A DNA stretch of 64,000 nt from Sphingomonas flavescens (GCF_030866745.1 NZ_CP133016.1:434001-498000), one strand, 5' to 3'. Shown: positions 28,011 to 37,069, counted from the stretch's first letter. The notes: a model not told the origin generated them from the sequence alone. A program made the numbers and translations.

Positions 28011-28586
28011 GTGCGGTTTTCGGCACTGACCTCGGCTCCCACGCTGGAGACCGAGCGTCTGGTGTTGCGCGGCTTTCGCGAGGACGATCTCGACGCGCAT
28101 GCGGCGATGTTGTCCGACCCCGTGGTCATGGAGCATTTCGGTGGCCACCTGTTCGGCCGCGAGGATGCGTGGCGCCGTTTGGTCGGCGGGGTAGGGCTGT
28201 GGCAACTGCAGGGCGTCGGCCTGCTCGCAGTCGAGCGGAAGGCTGACGGCAAGCTGATCGGCCACGTGGGCCTGTTCGACTATCACCGCGAAATGACGCC
28301 CTCGATCGAAGGCAAGCCGGAGCTCGGTTACATCTTCGCCGCGGAAGCCCACGGGCAGGGTTTCGCCGGCGAGGCTTGCGGCGCCCTCATGCAATGGGCC
28401 GACGAGGCAGTTGAGGCGGCGGAGGTGATGGCAATCATCGCACCAACCAACGCTCCCTCCATGCGGCTGGCAGAGCGGCTCGGCTTCCAGCGGCTACTGG
28501 ACGCTATCTATCGGAACGAGCCGACCACGCTGTGGACCCGGGCTTTACCAGCCTCCACCACCTCCGCCGCCTCCACCGCCGCCTGA
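28011..28586 (+). CDS. GNAT-family N-acetyltransferase (RimJ/RimL-like)
   Basis: A 191-residue cytoplasmic protein of the acetyltransferase_3 type. TLETERLVLRGFREDDLDAH is the typical N-terminal strand and helix, and EAHGQGFAGEACGALMQWAD supplies the acetyl-CoA pyrophosphate loop (Q/RxxGxG/A pattern). NAPSMRLAERLGF is the terminal conserved block. The start is GTG at 28011. The substrate is unknown. The last 42 bases overlap the convergent DUF2207 gene, where the antisense of its poly-Gly tail encodes an Ala/Ser/Thr-rich C-terminus here. Confidence 0.88.
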   Translation: MRFSALTSAPTLETERLVLRGFREDDLDAHAAMLSDPVVMEHFGGHLFGREDAWRRLVGGVGLWQLQGVGLLAVERKADGKLIGHVGLFDYHREMTPSIEGKPELGYIFAAEAHGQGFAGEACGALMQWADEAVEAAEVMAIIAPTNAPSMRLAERLGFQRLLDAIYRNEPTTLWTRALPASTTSAASTAA

Positions 28587-30443
28587 GAAGCCGCCGCCGC
28601 CGGAGCCGCTGCTCGAGCCGGGGGCGGTCGAGGCGGAGCTGATCGCGCTGGAGAGGGAGGAGCCGACGTTCTTCGCGAAACCGTCGGGGTCGGACCAGGG
28701 GCTGTGGTTGCCGGAGTACCACATGAAGCCCTGCTGACCCTGCGCGGCAGCGGCGGCGAGGACGCTCGCGAAGCGGTCGGCCCAGCGGTTTTCGACGCCA
28801 AGCGCGATTGCGTAGGGCAGGAAGCGCTCGAATATCTCGGGCGTATCCTCGGGCGGGTTCATGCGGTCGAGCCGCTCGCGCTCGGTGATCGAGAGATACT
28901 GCTTGAAGCCGGCAATGCGGTCGAGAACCTTGCGCCCGTCGAGCGTCGGCGCGTCGATCCAGAAGAAGGCGGAGATCACGAGCGGGATCGCAGCCAGCGC
29001 GGGAAGGAAGGGCAACAGCCAGCCCGTGGCCAGCGCCTGGGCGAGGATGGGGAAGCCGGTAAAGAGCGCGAGGATGCCGAAGATGGCGGCCATGCCTGTC
29101 GCGAGACATTTGCCGGTCGAGCTCGCAGTCTGCACCCACGCGAGCAGCAGCGCTGCCGTCGTAGCCGCCCCGAGCGATACGAGGACGAGCCGCACAACCA
29201 GTCCGGCCGCAGCGACGATCGCGGCGGCGACGAGCCACAAAGCGGCGATGAAAATCAGGACGCCCGCGATCGCCCAGCCCCAATTCTTGTTAAACAGTTT
29301 CCCTTCGTACTTGGCCTTCAGATCGGCATCCAAGGCCTTCTTCGCGGACGAAAAATCTTCGTGGTTCTTCTGCTCCATGATGATTGAGTCATCACTGGCG
29401 AAGAGCTTCGGCAGCGCGGCATTCTCGTCGCTGGTCAGCGGCTTGTCGGATTGCAGGCGGTCGATCCGCGTCTTGTCGCTGGAGAACCAGCCGCCTTCCT
29501 CTTCGACGAGTTTGACGTGGCCCTTAACCCCCATGTCGATCAGCGCCGCCGCGAAGGTGCGGTCGTCGCTGCCCATCCGGGTGACGTAACGGACCGCCGC
29601 GGGGCTGAGGTCGTCAGGCGGCGAGAACAGTGGGACGACGGTTCCGGCGGGGGGATCCCGGCCGACCCGGCGATAGGCGAAGATGTAGAAAGCGACGATG
29701 CCGATCAGGCCGAGGCCACCGACGATCGGCGGTCCGTTGTCGGCCAGCCAGTCGTGCAGCCGACTCGCCGAGCTTGGTGCCGCAACGACGTCCTTCGGGA
29801 AGGCCACCGCGACGGACAGCCCTTCGCCTGGCCCGAGCGGTCCCGTCGTCCTGATCAATATGTCGCCCGGCTTCTCCTCCACGACCTCGGCGGAATGGTC
29901 GGTCGATCCGTAAGCGCCCGTATAGAGCGACCGTTGTCCGAATTTCTCGGCGGACGGCAGACGAATTCTCGCCTCCGCCACGTCGATCGGAAAGATCCAG
30001 CCGTTACCGGTCGCGTTCCAGTAAAGCTCGTCATAGTTCTCGAAGCGGCCGATCTGTCGGGTGGTGCTGTAGCGGAGCACGTATCGATGTTCGCCCGGTT
30101 CGACATATTTGTCGGGATCGCCGACCTTGATGCGAACGCCGTTGCCGTAAGCTTCGGCACTGGCCGCGACCGGCTGTCCGTCCAGGGTCGCACCCTCGAA
30201 AGTAAAGCCGACGCGGACCTGACTGCCGTTGCGACCGCGGTATCGTGTCGGGAAGTCGCGGTAGATGCCATGATTGATCCGGTTGCGCTCGGCGCGGACG
30301 TCGATCGTTTCCGCCACCTGCAGCGACGAGTCCCGCTGGACCTGGACATCGCTCAGATATCGAAGGATGCGCTCGTCGGCGTGAGCCGGCGCTGACGCGA
30401 CAACGAGCGCGAGGGCCGCACCAACCCAGCGCAGAAGGCGCAT
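28545..30443 (-). CDS. DUF2207-domain membrane protein with poly-glycine C-terminus
   Basis: A 632-residue exported membrane protein. A signal peptide (LLRWVGAALALVVASAPAHA) leads into the DUF2207 extracytoplasmic domain, with YLSDVQVQRDSSLQVAETI and HGIYRDFPTRYRG. A transmembrane helix lies near residue 245 and a cytoplasmic segment follows. Two or three helices at about 395-490 follow, then a Gly/Ser-rich tail ending in ten Gly and Trp. It begins one base after the LemA gene on the same strand; LemA-DUF2207 pairs recur in bacteria with no defined function that I can state. Confidence 0.85.
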   Translation of the reverse strand: MRLLRWVGAALALVVASAPAHADERILRYLSDVQVQRDSSLQVAETIDVRAERNRINHGIYRDFPTRYRGRNGSQVRVGFTFEGATLDGQPVAASAEAYGNGVRIKVGDPDKYVEPGEHRYVLRYSTTRQIGRFENYDELYWNATGNGWIFPIDVAEARIRLPSAEKFGQRSLYTGAYGSTDHSAEVVEEKPGDILIRTTGPLGPGEGLSVAVAFPKDVVAAPSSASRLHDWLADNGPPIVGGLGLIGIVAFYIFAYRRVGRDPPAGTVVPLFSPPDDLSPAAVRYVTRMGSDDRTFAAALIDMGVKGHVKLVEEEGGWFSSDKTRIDRLQSDKPLTSDENAALPKLFASDDSIIMEQKNHEDFSSAKKALDADLKAKYEGKLFNKNWGWAIAGVLIFIAALWLVAAAIVAAAGLVVRLVLVSLGAATTAALLLAWVQTASSTGKCLATGMAAIFGILALFTGFPILAQALATGWLLPFLPALAAIPLVISAFFWIDAPTLDGRKVLDRIAGFKQYLSITERERLDRMNPPEDTPEIFERFLPYAIALGVENRWADRFASVLAAAAAQGQQGFMWYSGNHSPWSDPDGFAKNVGSSLSSAISSASTAPGSSSGSGGGGFSGGGGGGGGGGGW

Positions 30444-30444
30444 C

Positions 30445-31011
30445 TCAGCCTGCGGGCTTGGGGAAGGCGACCTTCGGCGCGCTCTGGATCGCCGGATCGT
30501 CGTCTTGATAGAACGGCTCTTCGGTGAAGCCCATCGGCCGCGCGATCAGCACCGGCGGGAAGCTCTGGATGCTCGAGTTCAGGTCGCGGACGGTCGCGTT
30601 GTAGTAACGGCGCGCGCTCTGCAATTCGCCCTCGATCCCCGACAGCTGGTCCTGCAGCTGCAGGAAGTTGGTGTTGGCCTTGAGCTCCGGATAGGCCTCC
30701 GCGACTGCGAAGAGGCGGCCGAGCATGCCAGTCATCTGCGCATCGGCCTGGGCCGTGGCAGCGACGCTGCCCGCATTCACCGACGCCGCGCGCGCCTTCG
30801 ACACTTCCTCGAACACCTCGCGCTCATGCGTCGCATAACCCTGCACGGTTTCGACCAGATTGGGGATGAGGTCGGCGCGCCGGCGGAGTTGCACGGTGAT
30901 GCCGCTGAAACCTTCCTTCACCAACGCGCGCAGGCGCACGAGCCGATTGTAGGTCGCAATGAAATACAACAGGACCAGGACGGCGACGCCCAGGACAATC
31001 CAGCCGATCAT
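30445..31011 (-). CDS. LemA-family membrane-anchored protein
   Basis: A 188-residue protein with one N-terminal membrane anchor (WIVLGVAVLVLLYFIATYNRLV) and a helical LemA domain. RLRALVKEGFSGITVQLRRR and ADLIPNLVETVQGYATHE are the family signature. The start at ATG 31011 is preferred to GTG 31020 because GGGGGTG is correctly spaced for it. It is the first gene of a two-gene unit with DUF2207. Family function is unsettled. Confidence 0.92.
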   Translation of the reverse strand: MIGWIVLGVAVLVLLYFIATYNRLVRLRALVKEGFSGITVQLRRRADLIPNLVETVQGYATHEREVFEEVSKARAASVNAGSVAATAQADAQMTGMLGRLFAVAEAYPELKANTNFLQLQDQLSGIEGELQSARRYYNATVRDLNSSIQSFPPVLIARPMGFTEEPFYQDDDPAIQSAPKVAFPKPAG

Positions 31012-31110
31012 GATTTTCACCCCCGTAAAAGCCGACCGAGCATAAAAGCGATTTTGCGCACCGCATAGCTGTTCTGGTTCAGGACGACCGAAGACGCCAA
31101 CGGGATGAGG

Positions 31111-31144
31111 CTAATGTCCGCTTTCGACCCATTGCGGACACTAG
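31111..31144. repeat. palindromic dispersed repeat, copy 1
   Basis: Eleven-base arms CTAATGTCCGC (31111-31121) and GCGGACACTAG (31134-31144) form a hairpin with one mismatch around TTTCGACCCATT. Copy 2 at 31752 shares 28 of 34 positions by eye, in the same orientation. Such short palindromes recur between genes in related genomes and are often mis-annotated as tiny proteins. Confidence 0.7.
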
Positions 31145-31261
31145 CGGCGTCCTCAGCGATACCAGAATGACTCGGCGTTGGAGTCTTCCGAGACGGACTC
31201 TGTTAGCGCGCCGTGAGCCACGGTGATTTGGCCAGACCGATACGAAACGTTGCCATGACCG

Positions 31262-31453
31262 TCAGACTCTCCGCACCCACCGGACATAAATCGGGCCATC
31301 GCGTTGGCCACATTCAAAGGAGATGCGGTACGCCGCGCGCACGTCGCTAAGCTCCTTCTGAACCCTCGCCAAATCTCCCCGAACCGATTGTCCATTGATG
31401 TGCAGACTGTTGGCGAACGTCAGCAGGTCGTGCGGCGTCGCCGAGCGCTGGGG
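31262..31453 (-). pseudogene. startless protein-like frame, possible gene relic
   Basis: Between in-frame stops the reverse strand encodes 63 residues with coding-like composition, for example TFANSLHINGQSVRGDLARV followed by QKELSDVRAAYRI and FECGQRDGPIYVRWVRR. There is no ATG or GTG at its 5' end and an in-frame TGA precedes it. I do not recognise the family. It may be the tail of a decayed gene. It overlaps another 80-codon frame (31153-31395) that looks less protein-like. Confidence 0.3.
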
Positions 31454-31622
31454 TCAGTCATGTGACGTGACCGTGAAGAGACACGCGCTGCGCGAGATGG
31501 GACTGCTGGGACACTTCGCCGGGTTCGCGTGCGTCCGAATTGTCTGCACCGACCTTTCTGACTGCCAGGCGCCTAAGCCACGCAGACATTAGCCAGCGGC
31601 AATTCTCACCCATTGCAGACGT

Positions 31623-31733
31623 TTAGCGCCGCCAGTGCCGGACAATCATTACCGCGCCAAATGTAACAAGCATCAAACCCAAGAACCCGGGCAGCAAGAG
31701 TATCAGAATTGCTATCGGGTCTTCGTTGCCCAT
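31623..31733 (-). CDS. possible 36-residue single-span membrane peptide
   Basis: ATG at 31733 opens a 36-residue frame. It has a short acidic N-terminus (MGNEDP), a strongly hydrophobic span (IAILILLLPGFLGLMLVTFG) and a basic end (RHWRR) that fits the positive-inside rule. No clear Shine-Dalgarno is seen, and I know no family. The charge and hydrophobicity pattern is the only support. Confidence 0.35.
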   Translation of the reverse strand: MGNEDPIAILILLLPGFLGLMLVTFGAVMIVRHWRR

Positions 31734-31751
31734 CGCCAGAAACCTAGCAGT

Positions 31752-31785
31752 CTAATGTCCGCTTTCCACCCAAAGCGGACACCAG
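31752..31785. repeat. palindromic dispersed repeat, copy 2
   Basis: Fourteen-base arms CTAATGTCCGCTTT (31752-31765) and AAAGCGGACACCAG (31772-31785) with two mismatches surround a CCACCC loop. It has the same orientation and core as copy 1, 641 bases away, and lies ten bases beyond the 3' end of gcdH. Confidence 0.7.
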
Positions 31786-31794
31786 ATCACAATC

Positions 31795-32985
<1,191 letters not shown>

Positions 32986-33084
32986 GAAGTTTCCCGCGCT
33001 TGCTGAAAGTTGCCGCGCTCTTAGCCGGGGAGGGCGGGACGCGCCACCCCGGCGAAGGTTCGCATGCTCAGCGCCATGGAGACC

Positions 33085-33957
33085 TTAGCGTCGACGACCG
33101 AAGATCTTCAACTCCGCGAGCTGGTTGAGCGGCGGCACGGCGCCGTTGGCGGGCGTCACCGACCGGACGAATTCCGGCGTGATGTCCAGCGCCTTGAGCT
33201 CGACGAGCTTGTTCACCGGCAGGTTGCCGTAGCCGATCCGCTGGAAGCCGGCGATGAAGTCCGGCGTGATGTTCAGCGCGCGAAGCTGGACCAGTTCGTC
33301 GGCGGGCAGATTGGCATAGCCGGCGCGGGCGAAGCTGCCGATCCATTGCGCATTGATGTTCAGCGCCTTGAATTCGATCAGCGAGCTGATCTTCTGCGGC
33401 CGATATCCCGCGCGGGCCAGATCACCGATATAGCGGCCATCAACACCGAGGGCGGAGAGGGCGATGACGTCATCCATTCGCGGTGTCGGGTAGCGGGCGG
33501 CGGCGATCGCATCGAGCATGGCGCGATGGGCATTGACGGCCATCAGCGCGAAGGCCTGGTCGCGCGTCGGCTGTCCGATGCCGCGCGACGCCAGCATCTG
33601 TGCGAAGCCTGCGTCAGCCGTGAACCGACAGTTGCCCGCGGCGAAGCTGTTCCCGCCGCTTCCGGCGCAATCGAGGCGGCCTGCTTCCCTTACTACGGAG
33701 AAGTGAAGCGGCCGGCTGCCGGCAGCACGAAAGGAGGACACCTCCAACCCGACGAGCTCGGACGGGGTGAAGCCGCTCGACCAATTGGAGTCGTTGCGGC
33801 CATCGCGCTGCTCGCGGAAGCTCGCGTGTAGCCTGGCACCGTCGCCCCGCTGCGGTTCGAGAATGAAGCGAAGGCCGTCGGACGGTGCAGCGCAAGCCGA
33901 ACCGACCGTGACGAAGGCGCACAACAGTGCGGCGATGAAGGTAATGGAGCGGTTCAT
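33085..33957 (-). CDS. exported protein with C-terminal 29-residue repeats shared with the adjacent BlaR1-like sensor
   Basis: A 290-residue protein with a signal peptide (SITFIAALLCAFVTVGSACA, signal peptidase I type). The N-terminal half (about residues 25-160) is of unknown fold and has one Cys pair (DCAGSGGNSFAAGNC). From about residue 161 there are four tandem 29-residue units and a partial fifth. Each begins AL[GND][IV] and carries an aromatic at position 8, usually A/I-G-Y at 15-17 and a [LI]xxLxxL[KR]-type end. The same unit forms the tail of the metalloprotease at 34059. The start at 33957 has AAAGGAGG upstream. It is probably co-transcribed with blaI-blaR1 across a 101-base gap. Function is unknown. 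Confidence 0.75.
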   Translation of the reverse strand: MNRSITFIAALLCAFVTVGSACAAPSDGLRFILEPQRGDGARLHASFREQRDGRNDSNWSSGFTPSELVGLEVSSFRAAGSRPLHFSVVREAGRLDCAGSGGNSFAAGNCRFTADAGFAQMLASRGIGQPTRDQAFALMAVNAHRAMLDAIAAARYPTPRMDDVIALSALGVDGRYIGDLARAGYRPQKISSLIEFKALNINAQWIGSFARAGYANLPADELVQLRALNITPDFIAGFQRIGYGNLPVNKLVELKALDITPEFVRSVTPANGAVPPLNQLAELKIFGRRR

Positions 33958-34058
33958 GACGACCTCCTTTTTCAGTTCACCGGGCAAAGTGCGCCCGTCC
34001 GCCCGGGATGGGCGCTTAGAAATCGGCGTACGGAGTTGATCAGTCGGTTAGGGTGACG

Positions 34059-35945
34059 TCAGCCGTCCGGGTCAGCCGCATGACGCGGCGGGACCGGTGG
34101 ACGCGGCGGCACCGGCGGCGCTGTCCCGCCGAGCGCGCGTAGCTCGACGAGATCGTCAGCGTCGGTGACCTTTACACCCGACGCCTTGACCCGCGCAGCG
34201 AACGCGGGATCCACACCGACAGCGCGGAGCGAGACGAAGTCGTCGAGGTCACCGCGAAGGCCGGTCGCACGCATGGCCTGGATGTAGCCGCCGGTCAGCC
34301 CGACCGCGCGTGCCTCGACCAATTCGTCAGCGGTGATCCTGGGAAAACCCGCGGCAGCCATACCGCGCGCATATTCGGGTGTGACGCCAACCGCGCGCAT
34401 GCTGGTGAGGTCTTCGAGATCAGCACCGGCGAGCTGGGGAAGTGCAGCGCGCATCGCGCCGACATATTCCGGGGTGACCCCGACGGCCTTCATCTCGAGG
34501 ACCTTGTCGATCGGGCGATTGCTGCGGGGCACGCGGGTGTCGCGGAAGTCTCGCGCGTCGGCGTAGGTCACCGCGGTGGCGCCATTGGCCGCGACGGCCA
34601 CGACCTTGCGGCGGCCGTTGGCATCCGGCGGATAAATGGTCGAGGTCGCGCCGTTCGGAGCGCGCGCGATCAACAGGCCGTCCTTCTGTTCGACCGTCGC
34701 ACCGTTGGGGGCGGTGGTCTTGAAATCCGGCTCTACGGCGTGGCGGACGGTGTTGGGCGCTATCGCGGTCGCTGCCGCGACGGCCGTGGTGACCGACGTC
34801 GACACGCCGTCGGCGATGAGGCTTGGCAAATCGGCAGGAGGCTCGCTCGGCGCAGTGTAATAGGGGTCGCGCGGCTCGCCCGCGGCGATCGCCTTTTTGG
34901 CCGGGGTCGATTTCATCCCGGCTGGCGTCAGCGTCAGGGCCGCAAGGGGCGCCGCCACCATGATCGCACCAACGAATACGCCGATGGCGAACGGGCGGGC
35001 GACCGGGCCGCGGGTCAGCTTGCCGTCGAGGACGCGCTGGACGCGGCGGGCGAGCGAGCTTTTGGACGGAGCGACGCCATGGGCACCGAGCAGCAGGCCG
35101 GGGCATTCGTGCCGGGCGACGCCGACCAGCAGTTGCGCATAGTCGGTATCGACGATGTCGGCGGCAAGCACGGTGTCGTCGGCAGTCTCTTCGCGGAGCT
35201 GATGCGCTTCGCGAGCGAGCACCCAGACGAGCGGGTTGAACCAGAACAGAGCCGTCGCGACGCGTGCGAGCAGCAGCTTGATCCAGTCCAGGCGGGCGAC
35301 GTGCGCGAGCTCGTGTGCGATGATTGCTTCGGCTTCGCCCGACGCTTCGACGGCGCGGCTGTTGAGCAGGATCACCGGGCGCATAAGACCCCAGCTGATC
35401 GGCGAGGCGAGCTCGTCGCTGGTCAGCAGGGCGGTGCCATGCTTGAAACCCATGCGCTTCTGGGCGCGGGCGAGGGCGCTCAACCAATGGCCGTCGACAA
35501 GGACGTCGGCGCGGGCTCGCAAGGCAATTAGTCGCGCAAGGGCGAGAAACGTAATGAGCAGCAGAATGGCCGCCGGCACCGCATAAAGCGCCGTCGCAGC
35601 TGCTGACAGGCCGAGCGAAGGGAATTCGAACCTTGGCTGAGCGGTTACCGGTTGTGTAGCGATTGGCTTAGCCGCGGATGACGTAACCGCCGCTGGAGGC
35701 GTCGCCACTTCCTTAACCGGCGAAATCGGTGCGGTCTCCGCGGCGGTGCCGAACATCGCGGGGGTTTCGACATTCCAGGTCGGCATGACCAGCGGCGCGA
35801 ACGCCATGATCACCAGGGCCAGCAGGCCGATGTGCGCGACCCACGACCGTTCAGCCGCCGAGCGCTCCTTCATCAACCGCATCAAGCCCAGGGTCAGCCC
35901 CGCAAGGAGCAGCGACTTCAGGGCAATGCCGACCAGAATATGCAT
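34059..35945 (-). CDS. M56-family (BlaR1-type) membrane metallopeptidase with a repeat sensor domain
   Basis: A 628-residue inner-membrane protein. Helices lie at about residues 4-22, 36-56 and 112-140. The zinc site HELAH is at 211-215 with downstream REETADD, and the fourth helix spans about 318-340. In BlaR1 and MecR1 the C-terminal extracytoplasmic domain is a penicillin-binding sensor. Here there is no such domain; a linker is followed by four repeats of about 28-31 residues (about 487-603) with consensus AVGVTPEYxxxMxAAG and DELVELR. A Pro-rich end follows. It overlaps blaI by one base. It presumably cleaves or triggers removal of the BlaI-type repressor after an extracytoplasmic signal; the signal is unknown. 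Confidence 0.88.
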   Translation of the reverse strand: MHILVGIALKSLLLAGLTLGLMRLMKERSAAERSWVAHIGLLALVIMAFAPLVMPTWNVETPAMFGTAAETAPISPVKEVATPPAAVTSSAAKPIATQPVTAQPRFEFPSLGLSAAATALYAVPAAILLLITFLALARLIALRARADVLVDGHWLSALARAQKRMGFKHGTALLTSDELASPISWGLMRPVILLNSRAVEASGEAEAIIAHELAHVARLDWIKLLLARVATALFWFNPLVWVLAREAHQLREETADDTVLAADIVDTDYAQLLVGVARHECPGLLLGAHGVAPSKSSLARRVQRVLDGKLTRGPVARPFAIGVFVGAIMVAAPLAALTLTPAGMKSTPAKKAIAAGEPRDPYYTAPSEPPADLPSLIADGVSTSVTTAVAAATAIAPNTVRHAVEPDFKTTAPNGATVEQKDGLLIARAPNGATSTIYPPDANGRRKVVAVAANGATAVTYADARDFRDTRVPRSNRPIDKVLEMKAVGVTPEYVGAMRAALPQLAGADLEDLTSMRAVGVTPEYARGMAAAGFPRITADELVEARAVGLTGGYIQAMRATGLRGDLDDFVSLRAVGVDPAFAARVKASGVKVTDADDLVELRALGGTAPPVPPRPPVPPRHAADPDG

Positions 35946-36325
35946 TACTTGGACCCCTTATCCTTGCGTGCACGGGCGATCATTTGTTCGAGCTGGCTTA
36001 GCTCGTCGTCTTTCAGTTTGTCGGACATGCCGAGCAGGGCGCTTGCTGCGCTGGCCGGCGACCCGTTGAAGAACACGCGGACGATCTCGCTGAGCGCGGA
36101 CTTCTTGGCGACGGTGTCCGACACGACCGGACTATACAGGAACCCGCGGTCGGATTCATCGCGCTGCACGAAGCCCTTGTCTTCCAGGCGCTTGAGCATG
36201 GCACGAACGGCGGATCCACTAAGCTGAACGGGAAGAGCGTCGCAGATATCGGCGACAGGCATGGCGCCGCGTTCGTAGAGAATGTCCACGATCTGGCGTT
36301 CGCGCGGTGGGAGTTTACTAAGCAT
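35945..36325 (-). CDS. BlaI/MecI/CopY-family transcriptional repressor
   Basis: A 126-residue dimeric winged-helix repressor. The N-terminal block LPPRERQIVDILYERGAMPV and the recognition region LSGSAVRAMLKRLEDKGFVQ are characteristic. The C-terminal half provides dimerisation and the protease-sensitive segment. It is first in the operon, its stop overlaps the start of the M56 protease by one base, and twin TACATTTGTA palindromes lie about 30 bases upstream. Autoregulation with protease-dependent derepression is the expected mode. Confidence 0.93.
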   Translation of the reverse strand: MLSKLPPRERQIVDILYERGAMPVADICDALPVQLSGSAVRAMLKRLEDKGFVQRDESDRGFLYSPVVSDTVAKKSALSEIVRVFFNGSPASAASALLGMSDKLKDDELSQLEQMIARARKDKGSK

Positions 36326-36356
36326 TCGCTTCCTTTCGGCACGGCGACTCGCCGCG

Positions 36357-36384
36357 CTACATTTGTAGAGTGCTACATTTGTAG
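36357..36384. promoter_or_regulatory. twin BlaI-type operators
   Basis: Two identical near-perfect palindromes, CTACATTTGTAG, lie at 36357-36368 and 36373-36384, 16 bases centre to centre. They match the TACA-NN-TGTA core recognised by BlaI/MecI repressors. They sit between blaI (start 36325, reverse) and a small exported-protein gene (start 36479, forward), so both could be controlled. Confidence 0.8.
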
Positions 36385-36478
36385 CGTGAATGCAAGATGA
36401 ATTCGATGGCTTTGATGGTTAGGTGACTGGCGCTTGCAAAGGCGAGGACCGACAACATGCGATCGAAACCATTGCGAA

Positions 36479-36964
36479 ATGAGCAGCCGGCTATTGGTTC
36501 TCGTCATCAGCGTATTGCCGACTGTTGCCACAGCCGCTTGTCCAATTACCGGAGCGACCTATTCCACACCCAGCGGAGCGCGCGCCGAGTTTCGTTCGGT
36601 AGGAAGCATCGGCTGGATGTCAGATCTTGCGATCGGGGTCCGATCTGGCACGAACAGAGCAACGCACTGGTTTCTCTTCGACCGAGGATCGGCACGATAC
36701 ATCAATCTGATCTCCACGACCGATGTTACGCGTGCAGGATGGCGCCCGCCTTCTGCCGACGGAGGGGTTAGGCCCCTTGGCGAGACGCATTTCGTTGCGG
36801 CTTCCCGTGACCTGGTTGTTTCAGAAGAAGTCCCGACGTCTCATACTGCCGTGCCCTATTATCTCTTCTTCCCAGATTTACCCGAACTGCTCGCCCACAG
36901 TCCAATTCCTCCAGAAGACATGACCCAAGCCATCTTCAAGCTCGCGCGGTGCGGCCACCGCTAG
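36479..36964 (+). CDS. hypothetical exported protein
   Basis: I do not recognise this family. The 161 residues begin with a signal peptide (SSRLLVLVISVLPTVATAA), then a mature domain with two Cys only, one at the mature N-terminus and one near the C-terminus. The middle is mixed beta-type sequence (GIGVRSG-like turns, THWFLFDRGSARYINL). The start ATG at 36479 has no good Shine-Dalgarno; the frame is open 15 codons upstream. It is divergent from blaI, with the twin operators between them, so it may belong to the same regulon. Confidence 0.55.
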   Translation: MSSRLLVLVISVLPTVATAACPITGATYSTPSGARAEFRSVGSIGWMSDLAIGVRSGTNRATHWFLFDRGSARYINLISTTDVTRAGWRPPSADGGVRPLGETHFVAASRDLVVSEEVPTSHTAVPYYLFFPDLPELLAHSPIPPEDMTQAIFKLARCGHR

Positions 36965-36981
36965 GATTGAAAGTTAAAAGG

Positions 36982-37069
36982 TGGCGGATGGGGTGGGATT
37001 CGAACCCACGGACGCTTGCACGTCGCCGGTTTTCAAGACCGGTGCCTTAAACCGCTCGGCCACCCATCC
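36982..37069 (-). tRNA. tRNA-Ser (anticodon UGA)
   Basis: The reverse strand folds as a class II tRNA. The acceptor arms are GGATGGG and CCCATCC. TGGCCGAGCGG supplies the D-arm, and the anticodon arm is CCGGT-CTTGAAA-ACCGG with anticodon TGA. A long variable arm follows (GCGACGTGCAAGCGTC region), then GGTTCGAATCC as the T-arm. Discriminator G and CCA are encoded. The long variable arm and anticodon assign serine for UCA-type codons. Confidence 0.96.

Larger units (their letters stand above)
31012..31794. other. 783-base gene-poor interval with repeats and relic frames
   Basis: This is the only long stretch without a confident gene. It holds a palindromic repeat near each end (31111 and 31752), a protein-like but startless frame (31262-31453, reverse) and a possible 36-residue membrane peptide (31623-31733, reverse). 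A degraded repeat-like segment lies around 31580-31627. Composition is less GC-biased than the flanks. It looks like decayed sequence between the LemA and gcdH genes. Confidence 0.6.

Noticed and set aside
31153-31395. An 80-codon reverse-strand frame in the LemA-gcdH gap
   Set aside because: The other frame on the same strand (31262-31453) reads as more protein-like; this one has no recognisable feature beyond being open.
33024-33053. Inverted repeat GCCGGGG/CCCCGGC between gcdH and the repeat protein
   Set aside because: There is no T-run on either side and GC-rich inverted repeats of this length are frequent in such DNA; too weak to call a terminator.
34059-35945. Reading the M56 protease as a beta-lactam sensor BlaR1
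   Set aside because: The penicillin-binding sensor domain is absent and no beta-lactamase gene is nearby, so the antibiotic-sensor label is not justified.
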